DNA from: Bacteroides stercoris ATCC 43183
Lineage (GTDB): Bacteria; Bacteroidota; Bacteroidia; Bacteroidales; Bacteroidaceae
Direction: 5' to 3'
Assembly (NCBI RefSeq): GCF_025147325.1
Contig: NZ_CP102262.1
Coordinates: forward strand, 1,612,001-1,676,000
Length of the DNA: 64,000 bases
Shown piece after piece: positions 26,028-34,335 of this stretch. Both the position numbers and the translations under genes were made by a program. Position 1 is the first letter of the stretch; each line of letters starts with the position of its first letter. Below the pieces are notes generated by a model. That model was not told the origin of the DNA. It did no database searches and worked only from the letters and a program-made list of their open reading frames with translations.

Positions 26028-26123
26028 TCAAACTTTTACAGCATTTCTTTTACGAATTGCGCTGCAAAAGTAAGAAAATGTTTTTATATTCGTATCCAAA
26101 ATCATAATTAAATAATTGAAAAG

Positions 26124-26558
26124 ATGGGAAAAAGTTCATTTTTACAGGAATTTAAGGCTTTTGCCATGAAAGGCAATGTGGTCGATATGGCTGTCGGTGT
26201 TATCATTGGAGGTGCGTTTGGCAAGATTGTATCTTCAGTTGTGGCTGATGTGATAATGCCTCCTTTGGGCTTGCTGATAGGCGGTGTAAACTTTACCGAT
26301 TTAAAATGGGTGATGAAGCCTGCCGAAGTAGTGGATGGCAAGGAGATAGCCGCTGTAACGTTGAATTACGGAAATTTCCTGCAGGCCACTTTCGACTTTC
26401 TCATTATCGCTTTTTCTATCTTTATGTTTATTAAGTTGATAACCAAGCTGACGGAAAAGAAAAAAGCGGAAACGCCTGCTGCTCCTCCTGCACCGCCCGC
26501 ACCAAGTAAGGAAGAAGTGTTGTTGACGGAAATTCGCGATATATTGAAAGAAAAATAA
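26124..26558 (+). CDS. mscL: Large-conductance mechanosensitive channel MscL
   Basis: A 144-residue pentameric inner-membrane channel that opens under osmotic downshock. The N-terminal helix [41 protein letters not shown] carries the first membrane helix, and [17 protein letters not shown] the second. The C-terminus has a proline/alanine-rich linker (about 117-127) and a short helix ([11 protein letters not shown]). It is divergent from gap and convergent with the next gene across a strong bidirectional terminator. Confidence 0.96.
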   Translation: MGKSSFLQEFKAFAMKGNVVDMAVGVIIGGAFGKIVSSVVADVIMPPLGLLIGGVNFTDLKWVMKPAEVVDGKEIAAVTLNYGNFLQATFDFLIIAFSIFMFIKLITKLTEKKKAETPAAPPAPPAPSKEEVLLTEIRDILKEK

Positions 26559-26597
26559 TCACGTTTTTTTATTTAAATAATAAAGAAATTCATATAT

Positions 26598-26639
26598 AAA
26601 TATCCTCGGAAGATGGTAATGCTTCTTTCGAGGATATTT
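26598..26639. terminator. Bidirectional terminator after mscL
   Basis: AAATATCCTCG (26598-26608) pairs perfectly with CGAGGATATTT (26629-26639), and GAAG/CTTC adds inner pairs. It lies between convergent genes. Confidence 0.75.
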
Positions 26640-26669
26640 GATTTTATAGGATTAAAAAAGGATTATTGC

Positions 26670-27383
26670 CTAGTCTTCTTTCAGGTTGTACTTCAATCTC
26701 TGATATTTACGAATTGTCTCCCGTTGAAGACTTTCAAGTGTACTGATCTCTATGGATAGTTGGTGGAGCTTGGGATCGGTCTCTTTGAGAATTCGTGCTG
26801 TTTTATAATCATAGATTTCCGGTACAACTTCCCGGTTTCTTTTACATTCGTCCAGTAGATAGGAAGCACAGGCTATATAATGCTCTTTGAAGGCTTTGCG
26901 TTTTTTTTCGAGCAGCGGACGGTAAGTCTTATCTTTATTGTATATGCGTTGATAGAAACCGTCCAAGGCAATTTTGCGGTCTTTTTTCTGTTCCGTATTG
27001 ATGGCTCTTTTATATAAAGAATCGAGGGTGATATACTCCGGGTAGGATGTCAATAGTGCTTCAAGTTCTTTTTTAGCCTTTTCATAGGCTAATCTCTGAG
27101 GTTCCAGTTCTTCCGGTTTTATGGTAGTGGCAAGTTGTATCAACCGGGGTTCGCGGTTGAAGTTGGTGATTTTGTAGAGTTTCTTGCAATATTCAATGTA
27201 TTTTTCTGTTATTTCCCAATTGTACTGCAAAGTTTTTTCTTGCAAATCAGTCTGTATGCTTGTCAGTGCATTTTCTAATTGAGCAATTTCAATTTGTAGC
27301 GAATCTGCTTTGGAAAGGGGCTGTGCTGCTATCGGCAATAGGCAGTAAAGTGTAAGGACCGCTGATAGGATGTTTCTTTTCAT
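26670..27383 (-). CDS. Secreted coiled-coil protein of unknown function
   Basis: A 237-residue protein with a signal peptide (MKRNILSAVLTLYCLLPIAA, cleavage after AAQP or nearby). The rest is almost wholly helical and charged: LQIEIAQLENALTSIQTDLQ, QRLAYEKAKKELEALLTSY, LEKKRKAFKEHYIACASYLLDE and IEISTLESLQRETIRKYQRL look like coiled-coil heptads. I do not recognise a family. Likely periplasmic. It has its own promoter and stands alone. Confidence 0.65.
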   Translation of the reverse strand: MKRNILSAVLTLYCLLPIAAQPLSKADSLQIEIAQLENALTSIQTDLQEKTLQYNWEITEKYIEYCKKLYKITNFNREPRLIQLATTIKPEELEPQRLAYEKAKKELEALLTSYPEYITLDSLYKRAINTEQKKDRKIALDGFYQRIYNKDKTYRPLLEKKRKAFKEHYIACASYLLDECKRNREVVPEIYDYKTARILKETDPKLHQLSIEISTLESLQRETIRKYQRLKYNLKED

Positions 27384-27414
27384 GATACTTAGATATTTGG
27401 TTTAGTAACAGAGA

Positions 27415-27449
27415 CAAATATAAATTCTTTATTTTATAAATCCAACAAA
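27415..27449 (-). promoter_or_regulatory. Promoter of the coiled-coil protein gene
   Basis: Minus strand TTTG (27449-27446), a 23-bp spacer and TATATTTG (27422-27415), 31 bp before the ATG. Confidence 0.55.
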
Positions 27450-27502
27450 TCCTTTAGTTTCTTGAAAGATAAGCGGTGCAGGTGTTTTCCGTTCTCTGTA
27501 TA

Positions 27503-27568
27503 TTGCCGTATTTTGTTTTTTGCTCTGAACAAATTTTGCCATATTTTGCTTTCTGCTCTAAACAAATT
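27503..27568 (+). repeat. Tandem 33-bp duplication in the guaA promoter region
   Basis: 27503-27535 and 27536-27568 are adjacent direct repeats of exactly 33 bp with four differences, all transitions. Each copy contains TATTTTG and TGCTCTRAACAAATT. The second copy supplies the -33 TTTG of the guaA promoter. Confidence 0.8.
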
Positions 27569-27578
27569 CGTATCTTTG
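27545..27578 (+). promoter_or_regulatory. Promoter of guaA
   Basis: TTTG (27545-27548), a 22-bp spacer and TATCTTTG (27571-27578), 30 bp before the guaA ATG. It lies within the longer open frame from 27476, which is therefore not coding. Confidence 0.72.
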
Positions 27579-27607
27579 TGCTCCAAATTACTAACACCTC
27601 TGTTTCT

Positions 27608-29161
27608 ATGCAAGAAAAGATTATTATTCTTGATTTCGGCTCACAGACCACGCAGCTTATCGGTCGCCGTGTTCGCGAGTTGAATGTATATTGTGAAATT
27701 GTGCCTTACAACAAATTTCCTCAGGGAGATGCGAGTGTAAAAGGAGTTATTCTTTCAGGTAGTCCATTTTCCGTATATGACGAAAGTGCGTTTAAGATAG
27801 ATTTAAACGAAATCCGTGGTAAATATCCTATATTGGGAATCTGCTACGGTGCACAGTTTATAGCCTATACCAACGGCGGTAAGGTTGAACCTGCGGGTAG
27901 CCGTGAATATGGACGGGCGCATTTAGCTTCTTTTGATAAAAACAATGTGCTTTTTAAGGGAGTAAAGGAAAATACTCAAGTGTGGATGAGTCATGGCGAT
28001 ACTATTACTGCCATTCCTGAAAGCTTCAAGACTATAGCTTCTACGGATAAAGTGAAGATTGCCGCTTATCAGGTGGAAGGAGAGAAAATGTGGGGTGTAC
28101 AATTCCATCCGGAAGTATTCCATAGCGAGGACGGTACACAGATGCTGAAAAACTTTGTAGTGGAAGTCTGCGGTTGCAGGCAGGACTGGAGCGCAGCTTC
28201 GTTTATCGAAACTACGGTTGCCCAGTTGAAGGAACAATTGGGGGATGATAAAGTCGTGCTCGGTTTGAGCGGTGGCGTTGACTCTTCTGTTGCTGCTGTA
28301 TTGCTGAATCGTGCTATCGGAAAGAATTTAACTTGTATTTTTGTGGATCATGGCATGCTGCGCAAAGATGAATTTAAAAATGTATTGCACGATTATGAAT
28401 GTCTTGGTCTGAATGTTATCGGAGTGGATGCAAGCGCTAAATTCTTTGCGGAATTGGCAGGAGTGACCGAACCTGAAAAGAAGCGTAAGATTATAGGTAA
28501 GGGTTTCATTGATGTATTCGATGAAGAGGCTCATAAGATTAAAGATGTGAAATGGCTGGCTCAAGGAACGATCTATCCAGACTGCATCGAGTCGCTTTCT
28601 ATTACCGGAACTGTAATCAAGAGTCATCATAATGTAGGTGGACTTCCTGAAAAAATGAATCTGAAATTGTGCGAACCCTTGCGACTGTTGTTTAAAGATG
28701 AGGTTCGCCGTGTAGGACGTGAGTTGGGCATGCCGGAGCATTTGATTACCCGTCATCCTTTCCCCGGTCCGGGATTGGCTGTTCGTATTTTGGGTGATAT
28801 AACTCCGGAAAAGGTGAGTATTCTGCAAGATGCGGATGATATTTTTATTCAGGGATTGCGCAATTGGAAAGTGAAAGATGCCGGAGGAAATGAGACAACT
28901 CTTTATCATCAGGTATGGCAGGCAGGGGTTATTTTACTTCCTGTGCAGTCTGTAGGCGTAATGGGTGATGAACGTACATATGAACGTGCGGTCGCTTTAC
29001 GTGCTGTTACTTCCACAGACGCAATGACTGCAGACTGGGCGCATTTGCCTTACGAATTTTTGGGCAAGGTTTCCAATGACATTATTAATAAGGTGAAAGG
29101 TGTAAACCGTGTAACCTATGATATATCGTCAAAACCGCCTTCCACAATTGAATGGGAGTAA
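27608..29161 (+). CDS. guaA: GMP synthase (glutamine-hydrolysing)
   Basis: The start at 27608 ([17 protein letters not shown]) gives 517 residues. The class I glutamine amidotransferase domain (1-200) has nucleophile Cys in LGICYGAQF and the His/Glu pair in [13 protein letters not shown]. The ATP-pyrophosphatase domain has [16 protein letters not shown] near 219-234. The dimerisation domain follows with [15 protein letters not shown] and the C-terminal [16 protein letters not shown]. It converts XMP to GMP. A hairpin terminator follows. Confidence 0.97.
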   Translation: MQEKIIILDFGSQTTQLIGRRVRELNVYCEIVPYNKFPQGDASVKGVILSGSPFSVYDESAFKIDLNEIRGKYPILGICYGAQFIAYTNGGKVEPAGSREYGRAHLASFDKNNVLFKGVKENTQVWMSHGDTITAIPESFKTIASTDKVKIAAYQVEGEKMWGVQFHPEVFHSEDGTQMLKNFVVEVCGCRQDWSAASFIETTVAQLKEQLGDDKVVLGLSGGVDSSVAAVLLNRAIGKNLTCIFVDHGMLRKDEFKNVLHDYECLGLNVIGVDASAKFFAELAGVTEPEKKRKIIGKGFIDVFDEEAHKIKDVKWLAQGTIYPDCIESLSITGTVIKSHHNVGGLPEKMNLKLCEPLRLLFKDEVRRVGRELGMPEHLITRHPFPGPGLAVRILGDITPEKVSILQDADDIFIQGLRNWKVKDAGGNETTLYHQVWQAGVILLPVQSVGVMGDERTYERAVALRAVTSTDAMTADWAHLPYEFLGKVSNDIINKVKGVNRVTYDISSKPPSTIEWE

Positions 29162-29197
29162 AAACGGTTGCTGAAGATATATTAAAGCAAAGATTAT

Positions 29198-29243
29198 GAA
29201 GTGAACCCCGAAAGTTATTTAATTTTCGGGGTTCATTTCATTT
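29198..29243 (+). terminator. Terminator of guaA
   Basis: GAAGTGAACCCCGAAA (29198-29213) pairs with 29223-29239 (TTTTCGGGGTTCATTTC, one G-T pair), followed by ATTTT. It lies between guaA and the convergent Crp/Fnr gene. Confidence 0.82.
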
Positions 29244-29283
29244 TAATAATCTTCTTGAAGATATTTGCATTTTATGTACTTGG

Positions 29284-29949
29284 TCAGTTTATCAAATTTT
29301 CAACATTAGGCAGTATGATTTCCCCGCGGTGTAATTCAACCAATCCTTTTGTTTGCATAGTATTGAGGGCTTTTGACACTCCTGTTCGGGTTTCGTTGAT
29401 GATTTGAGCCAAATCCTCCATTTTTATTTTCAATATTTTTTCGCCCGACAGCCGTTCTGTATGACTGAGGATGAAATGGATAATGCGGCTTTCGGGACTA
29501 TTGCCGAATACAGCCCATAAGCGGTTGTGCAGCATTTGAGTGCGGTTACTGATGATATTCATGTAATTCAAGCGGAATATTTCGTAGTTGAAGAGCTCTT
29601 TCACTACAAATGCTTTGCTGATGCTGACCGTATGCACTTCGGTTCTTGCCCGATATGTAGAAGCATAATGCGTTTTCATGCCGAATATGGAGTGAGCCTC
29701 AATCAGGAAAGGGGCTGGAAAATATTCGGTGAAGCAGTAAGAAGAATCGGCGGATGATGTGGAAGATGCAATTTCTCCTTTTAGGACGAAGACCAGTTCA
29801 TGACAGGCGCCCCCCTCTTTTAAAAGAAGCTCACCTGGCTTATATTTTGTGAAGTGCAATTTGACCTTTTCCAAAATACGGGTGAAGTCTTCTTGGGCAA
29901 GTCCCTGAAACAGGGGTAATTGTAATAACGTATCAAACATTGTTTCCAT
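29284..29949 (-). CDS. Crp/Fnr-family transcriptional regulator
   Basis: A 221-residue regulator with an N-terminal cyclic-nucleotide-binding-like beta-barrel (about 1-120: LHFTKYKPGELLLKEGGACHELVFVLKGEIA) and a C-terminal winged helix-turn-helix (about 150-215: MEDLAQIINETRTGVSKALNTMQTKGLVELHRGEI). The Fnr-type N-terminal cysteine cluster is absent, so it is not an iron-sulfur oxygen sensor. The ligand is unknown. It stands alone. TACTTTTG at 29983-29976 is a candidate -7 box; a second ATG exists at 29940. Confidence 0.87.
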   Translation of the reverse strand: METMFDTLLQLPLFQGLAQEDFTRILEKVKLHFTKYKPGELLLKEGGACHELVFVLKGEIASSTSSADSSYCFTEYFPAPFLIEAHSIFGMKTHYASTYRARTEVHTVSISKAFVVKELFNYEIFRLNYMNIISNRTQMLHNRLWAVFGNSPESRIIHFILSHTERLSGEKILKIKMEDLAQIINETRTGVSKALNTMQTKGLVELHRGEIILPNVENLIN

Positions 29950-30074
29950 ATCATTCTCATCTTCTGGTTTAAGAACAAAAGTAGATATAATCGAACTCTG
30001 CCGTAAACACTTGCCCTTTCTTTTTGTTTTTTTTATTATTTCTTAAACGTGCTACTCATTCACTTTTAAGAAAT

Positions 30075-30106
30075 TTTGCGAAATACATAAAAATAGATTA
30101 TTTTTG
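30075..30106 (+). promoter_or_regulatory. Promoter of marC
   Basis: TTTG (30075-30078), a 20-bp spacer and TATTTTTG (30099-30106). A GGAGGG ribosome-binding sequence follows at about 30116-30121, unusual for Bacteroides in being strong. Confidence 0.68.
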
Positions 30107-30125
30107 TAGAAAAAAGGAGGGACAT

Positions 30126-30722
30126 ATGTTTTCAGCATTTAATTGGCAGCAGATGACAAGTGCTTTTATCGTGCTGTTTGCCGTGATAGATATTATAGGC
30201 TCTATTCCTATTATTATCAATTTGAAAGAAAAGGGGAAAGATGTAAATGCGCTGAAAGCTACATTAATATCGTTTGCCTTGCTGATAGGTTTCTTTTATG
30301 CGGGTGATATGATGCTGAAATTGTTTCATGTGGACATTGAGTCATTTGCGGTGGCCGGTGCGTTTGTTATTTTTCTGATGTCGCTGGAAATGATTCTTGA
30401 TATTGAAATCTTTAAAAACCAGGGGCCGATTAAAGAAGCAACGCTGGTTCCGCTGGTCTTTCCGCTATTGGCAGGAGCGGGAGCCTTTACAACTTTACTC
30501 TCTTTGCGTGCAGAATATGCCAGTATCAATATTATCATTGCATTAGTCTTGAATATGATATGGGTATATTTTGTTGTCAGCATGACCGGGAGGGTAGAAC
30601 GTTTTTTGGGTAAAGGTGGCATTTATATTATCCGTAAATTTTTTGGCATTATCCTGTTAGCAATTTCAGTGCGTTTGTTTATGGCAAATATTTCATTGCT
30701 GTTGGACAGCTTTCGTCATTAG
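30126..30722 (+). CDS. MarC-family integral membrane protein
   Basis: The start at 30126 (MFSAFNWQQM) sits 5 bp after a GGAGGG site and downstream of the promoter; the longer frame from 30024 is excluded. The 198-residue protein has six hydrophobic helices. UPF0056/MarC features are FAVIDIIGSIPIIINL near residues 18-33, FAVAGAFVIFLMSLEMIL near 75-92 and TLVPLVFPLLAGAGAFTTLLSL near 111-132. Substrate and role are unknown; the old link to multiple antibiotic resistance in E. coli was not upheld. Confidence 0.9.
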   Translation: MFSAFNWQQMTSAFIVLFAVIDIIGSIPIIINLKEKGKDVNALKATLISFALLIGFFYAGDMMLKLFHVDIESFAVAGAFVIFLMSLEMILDIEIFKNQGPIKEATLVPLVFPLLAGAGAFTTLLSLRAEYASINIIIALVLNMIWVYFVVSMTGRVERFLGKGGIYIIRKFFGIILLAISVRLFMANISLLLDSFRH

Positions 30723-31003
30723 TTCTTCTTTTCTTTTTCCTGTGTAGAAGGAATTGTAACAGCTTTCCATAAAGAAAGATATTGAAAGGCATCATAGGGC
30801 AACTTGCCGTGTGTTGAAATTCCCGGTCTATCCCTGCTTCTAAGAATCCAAGCGTGGATGAAGCGAATAAATAAAAATAGTGGTATACCATCGCCAGAAC
30901 TATTTGTAGCCCGTCATGCTTCCTATATTGTACAGGGATTTATCATTTTCGTACAATGCTTTGGATTATTTGCTTGAAAAGCGAAAAAAAAAAGACTTTT
31001 TAT
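30723..31003. other. Gap between marC and the glycogen gene cluster
   Basis: No convincing gene. A minus-strand frame of 70 codons (30679-30891) overlaps the end of marC and has no recognisable domain or start context. An A-run lies near 30983. The right end passes into the promoter of the debranching-enzyme operon. Confidence 0.5.
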
Positions 31004-31033
31004 TTTGCGTGTAGGCTTTAATTCGTATTTTTG
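31004..31033 (+). promoter_or_regulatory. Promoter of the debranching enzyme-GT4-GH57 operon
   Basis: TTTG (31004-31007), an 18-bp spacer and TATTTTTG (31026-31033), with a leader of about 60 nt to the ATG at 31098. Confidence 0.72.
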
Positions 31034-31097
31034 GGCATTGCTACAAGCTTTGTAGCGCATATACCTGAAATAATTAACCTTTAAATAATGCACAACT

Positions 31098-33038
31098 ATG
31101 AGTTATTTACGATTTGACAAGACCTTGATGGTTAATCTGCAAGAATCTTTGCCAAGGGAGATACTTCGGACTAACAAATCAGGAGCCTATCATTGTACAA
31201 CGATTGTAGATTGTAACACACGCAAATATCACGGCTTGTTGGTAATTCCCGTTCCCAACCTGGATGATGAAAACCATGTGCTGCTGTCTTCTTTGGATGA
31301 AACAGTGATTCAGCACGGTGCAGAGTTTAACTTGGGATTGCACAAGTATCAGGGAAATAATTTTAGTCCGAACGGACATAAGTATATCCGTGAGTTTGAT
31401 TGCGAGCATATCCCGGCAACTACTTACCGTGTGGGAGGCGTTATTCTCCGCAAAGAGAAAATTTTTGTACATCATGAGAACCGGATACTGATTCGTTACA
31501 CCTTGGTCGATGCCCATTCGGCAACAACACTTCGGTTCCGTCCCTTTTTGGCATTCCGCAGCGTACGCGAATACACGCACGAAAATGCACAGGCAAGCCG
31601 TGATTACCAACCGGTGGAAAACGGTATTAAAACCTGTATGTATCCCGGCTATCCGGAACTTTATATGCAGTTGAACAAAAAAAACGAATTTCATTATCAG
31701 CCGGATTGGTATCGTGGCATTGAATACCCGAAAGAACAGGAACGCGGTTACGATTTTAATGAAGACCTGTATGTACCCGGTTATTTTGAAGTAGATATAA
31801 AGAAGGGTGAAAGTATCGTTTTCTCTGCGGGTATCTCCGAAATTTCACCGCGTAAGCTAAAGCAGACTTTTGAGGCTGAGGCAGAAGACCGTACTCCGCG
31901 TGACAGCTTTTATCACTGTTTGAAAAATTCGGCTCACCAGTTCCACAATAAACAAGGAGAAGAACATTATGTACTTGCAGGCTATCCCTGGTTTAAATGC
32001 CGTGCGCGCGACTTGTTTATCTCTTTACCGGGCTTAACTTTGGCCGTGGACGAACAAGATGAATTCGAGGATGTTATGAGAACGGCGGAAAAGGCTATCT
32101 ATGCTTTCATTGAGGATAAACCGGTTGGTTATAAAATATATGAGATGGAACATCCTGACGTGCTTTTATGGGCAGTATGGGCTTTACAGCAGTATGCCAA
32201 GGATACATCGCGCGAACAATGCCGTTTGAAATACGGCAGGTTATTGGAGGATATTATGAATTATATCTGCGCTCGTAAGCATGATAATCTTTTCTTGCAT
32301 GAAAACGGTTTGCTTTACGCAAATGGCAAGGAAAAGGCAGTTACCTGGATGAACTCTACGGTTAACGGGCATCCTGTAATCCCTCGCACCGGATATATTG
32401 TTGAGGTGAATTCGCTGTGGTATAATGCATTGCGTTTTGTTTCAGACATTGTGCGTGAGGGTGGAAATGACATTCTTGCAGACAAATTGGATGCTCAGGC
32501 AGAAATAACAGGAAAATCGTTTGTGGAAGTTTTTCGTAATGAATACGGTTATCTGTTTGATTATGTAGACGGTTATATGATGGATTGGAGCGTTCGTCCC
32601 AATATGATATTTGCTGTTGCTTTTGACTATTCTCCATTGGATAGGGCACAGAAGAAGCAGGTACTTGATATTGTGACAAAAGAATTGCTGACTCCGAAAG
32701 GTCTGCGTACATTGAGTCCTAAAAGTGGGGGATATAATCCCAATTATGTCGGTCCTCAGATTCAGAGAGATTACGCATACCACCAAGGCACAGCCTGGCC
32801 GTGGCTTATGGGCTTTTATATGGAAGCGTACCTGCGTATATATAAGATGAGTGGTATTTCGTTTGTAGAGCGGTATCTGATCGGTTTTGAAGATGAGATG
32901 ACGAGCCATTGCATAGGTTCTCTGCCCGAGTTATTCGATGGAAACCCGCCGTTTAAAGGAAGAGGCGCGGTATCGTTCGCCATGAATGTGGCGGAGATTC
33001 TGCGTATCTTGAAATTGTTGTCTAAGTATAATTTATAG
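31098..33038 (+). CDS. Glycogen debranching enzyme (amylo-alpha-1,6-glucosidase type)
   Basis: A 646-residue cytosolic protein. The N-terminal beta domain (about 1-280) is the bacterial/archaeal GDE_N type (PREILRTNKSGAYHCTTIVD, RKYHGLLVIP, FRPFLAFRSVREYTHEN). The C-terminal (alpha/alpha)6 catalytic domain has YPWFKCRARDLFISLPGLTL, VEVNSLWYNALRF and YHQGTAWPWLMGFYMEAYL. At residue 419 the usual Trp-Met-Asp of this family reads Trp-Met-Asn. It would remove alpha-1,6 branch stubs from glycogen. It is first in an operon with a GT4 and a GH57 gene. Confidence 0.9.
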   Translation: MSYLRFDKTLMVNLQESLPREILRTNKSGAYHCTTIVDCNTRKYHGLLVIPVPNLDDENHVLLSSLDETVIQHGAEFNLGLHKYQGNNFSPNGHKYIREFDCEHIPATTYRVGGVILRKEKIFVHHENRILIRYTLVDAHSATTLRFRPFLAFRSVREYTHENAQASRDYQPVENGIKTCMYPGYPELYMQLNKKNEFHYQPDWYRGIEYPKEQERGYDFNEDLYVPGYFEVDIKKGESIVFSAGISEISPRKLKQTFEAEAEDRTPRDSFYHCLKNSAHQFHNKQGEEHYVLAGYPWFKCRARDLFISLPGLTLAVDEQDEFEDVMRTAEKAIYAFIEDKPVGYKIYEMEHPDVLLWAVWALQQYAKDTSREQCRLKYGRLLEDIMNYICARKHDNLFLHENGLLYANGKEKAVTWMNSTVNGHPVIPRTGYIVEVNSLWYNALRFVSDIVREGGNDILADKLDAQAEITGKSFVEVFRNEYGYLFDYVDGYMMDWSVRPNMIFAVAFDYSPLDRAQKKQVLDIVTKELLTPKGLRTLSPKSGGYNPNYVGPQIQRDYAYHQGTAWPWLMGFYMEAYLRIYKMSGISFVERYLIGFEDEMTSHCIGSLPELFDGNPPFKGRGAVSFAMNVAEILRILKLLSKYNL

Positions 33039-33052
33039 GAGGAGGAACGAAG

Positions 33053-34318
33053 ATGAAAGTTTTAATGTTTGGTTGGGAATTTCCTCCCAAAATATATGGT
33101 GGCCTTGCAGTTGCATCATACGGAATCACGAAGGGTTTGAGTCAGCAGGGAGATGTGGAGACTACTTTCTGTATGCCTAAGCCTACAGGTGAAGAAGAGA
33201 AATTCTTGAATATAATCGGTATGAACCAGGTGCCTATCGTGTGGCGTGATGTTGATTACGATTATTTGAAGTCTCGTTTGTCGACAATGAGTCCGGAGCA
33301 ATATTATGCTTTGCGCGACCATATTTACTCGGATTTCTCCTATATGCACGTCAATGATCTTGGCTGTATGGACTTTGCCGGCGGTTATCCCGGAAATTTG
33401 CACGAAGAAATCAATAACTTCTCGATTATAGCCGGAGTTGTGGCACGTCAACAGGAATTCGACATTATTCATGCGCACGATTGGCTGACATATCCGGCTG
33501 GTGTACATGCGAAGATGGTGAGTGGCAAACCGCTCTGTATCCATGTGCATGCAACAGATTTTGACCGTTCGCGGGGTAAAGTTAACCCCACGGTCTATTC
33601 CATGGAAAAAAACGGAATGGATTATGCCGACTGCATTATGTGTGTGTCGGAACTTACCCGTCGTACTGTTATCAACGAGTATCATCAAGATCCGAGAAAG
33701 GTATTTGCCATGCATAATGCGGTGTACCCGCTTTCGCAAGAATACCAGGATATTCCGCGTCCTGAACATTCGAAAGAGAAGGTCGTGACTTTCCTCGGAC
33801 GTATCACTATGCAGAAAGGTCCGGAATATTTTGTGGAAGCTGCTGCACTGGTGTTGCAACGTACCCGCAACATCCGCTTTGTGATGGCCGGTTCGGGTGA
33901 TATGCTGAATGCCATGATTAATATGGCTGCCGAACGTGGCATTGCAGACCGTTTCCATTTTCCCGGCTTTATGAAAGGTAAGCAAGTGTACGAAGTTTAT
34001 AAGAATAGTGATGTATTCGTTATGCCTTCCGTTTCCGAGCCTTTCGGTATCGCCCCGTTGGAAGCCATGCAGTGCGGAACTCCCTCTATCATTTCCAAGC
34101 AGTCCGGATGTGGTGAAATCCTCGATAAGGTAATTAAGACCGATTATTGGGATATTCATGCTATGGCGGATGCCATTTATTCCATCTGTATGAATCCGTC
34201 TTTATTCCATTATCTTCAGGAAGAAGGAAAGAAAGAAGTGGACGGAATTACCTGGGAAAAGGTGGGCTTGAGAATCCGTGCTCTTTACGAGGATGTGTTA
34301 AGAAACTATGGTAAATAA
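33053..34318 (+). CDS. GT4-family glycosyltransferase (glycogen synthase-like)
   Basis: A 421-residue GT-B fold enzyme beginning MKVLMFGWEFPPKIYGGLAV with the starch-synthase-like glycine loop. Further marks are FDIIHAHDWLTYPAGVHAK near 142-160, the donor-domain start VTFLGRITMQKGPEYFVEAA near 244-263 and the retaining-GT E-x7-E motif SEPFGIAPLEAMQCGTPSI near 327-345. In this setting it most likely builds alpha-1,4-glucan (glycogen synthase or maltosyl-type transfer), by inference from neighbours. A GGAGGAGG ribosome-binding site precedes the ATG, 14 bp after the debranching enzyme. Confidence 0.88.
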   Translation: MKVLMFGWEFPPKIYGGLAVASYGITKGLSQQGDVETTFCMPKPTGEEEKFLNIIGMNQVPIVWRDVDYDYLKSRLSTMSPEQYYALRDHIYSDFSYMHVNDLGCMDFAGGYPGNLHEEINNFSIIAGVVARQQEFDIIHAHDWLTYPAGVHAKMVSGKPLCIHVHATDFDRSRGKVNPTVYSMEKNGMDYADCIMCVSELTRRTVINEYHQDPRKVFAMHNAVYPLSQEYQDIPRPEHSKEKVVTFLGRITMQKGPEYFVEAAALVLQRTRNIRFVMAGSGDMLNAMINMAAERGIADRFHFPGFMKGKQVYEVYKNSDVFVMPSVSEPFGIAPLEAMQCGTPSIISKQSGCGEILDKVIKTDYWDIHAMADAIYSICMNPSLFHYLQEEGKKEVDGITWEKVGLRIRALYEDVLRNYGK

Positions 34319-34335
34319 TAAAACAACAAATACTA

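Noticed and set aside
27476..27607. N-terminal extension of GMP synthase
   Set aside because: The stretch is the promoter and its tandem 33-bp repeat; GuaA proteins start at the residue encoded at 27608.
30679..30891. 70-codon minus-strand gene after marC
   Set aside because: Overlaps marC, has no promoter, ribosome-binding site or recognisable domain; at most a decayed remnant.
33116..34159. 347-codon frame antisense to the GT4 gene
   Set aside because: The sense strand encodes a full GT-B enzyme; the antisense product is His/Ile-rich and unlike any family.
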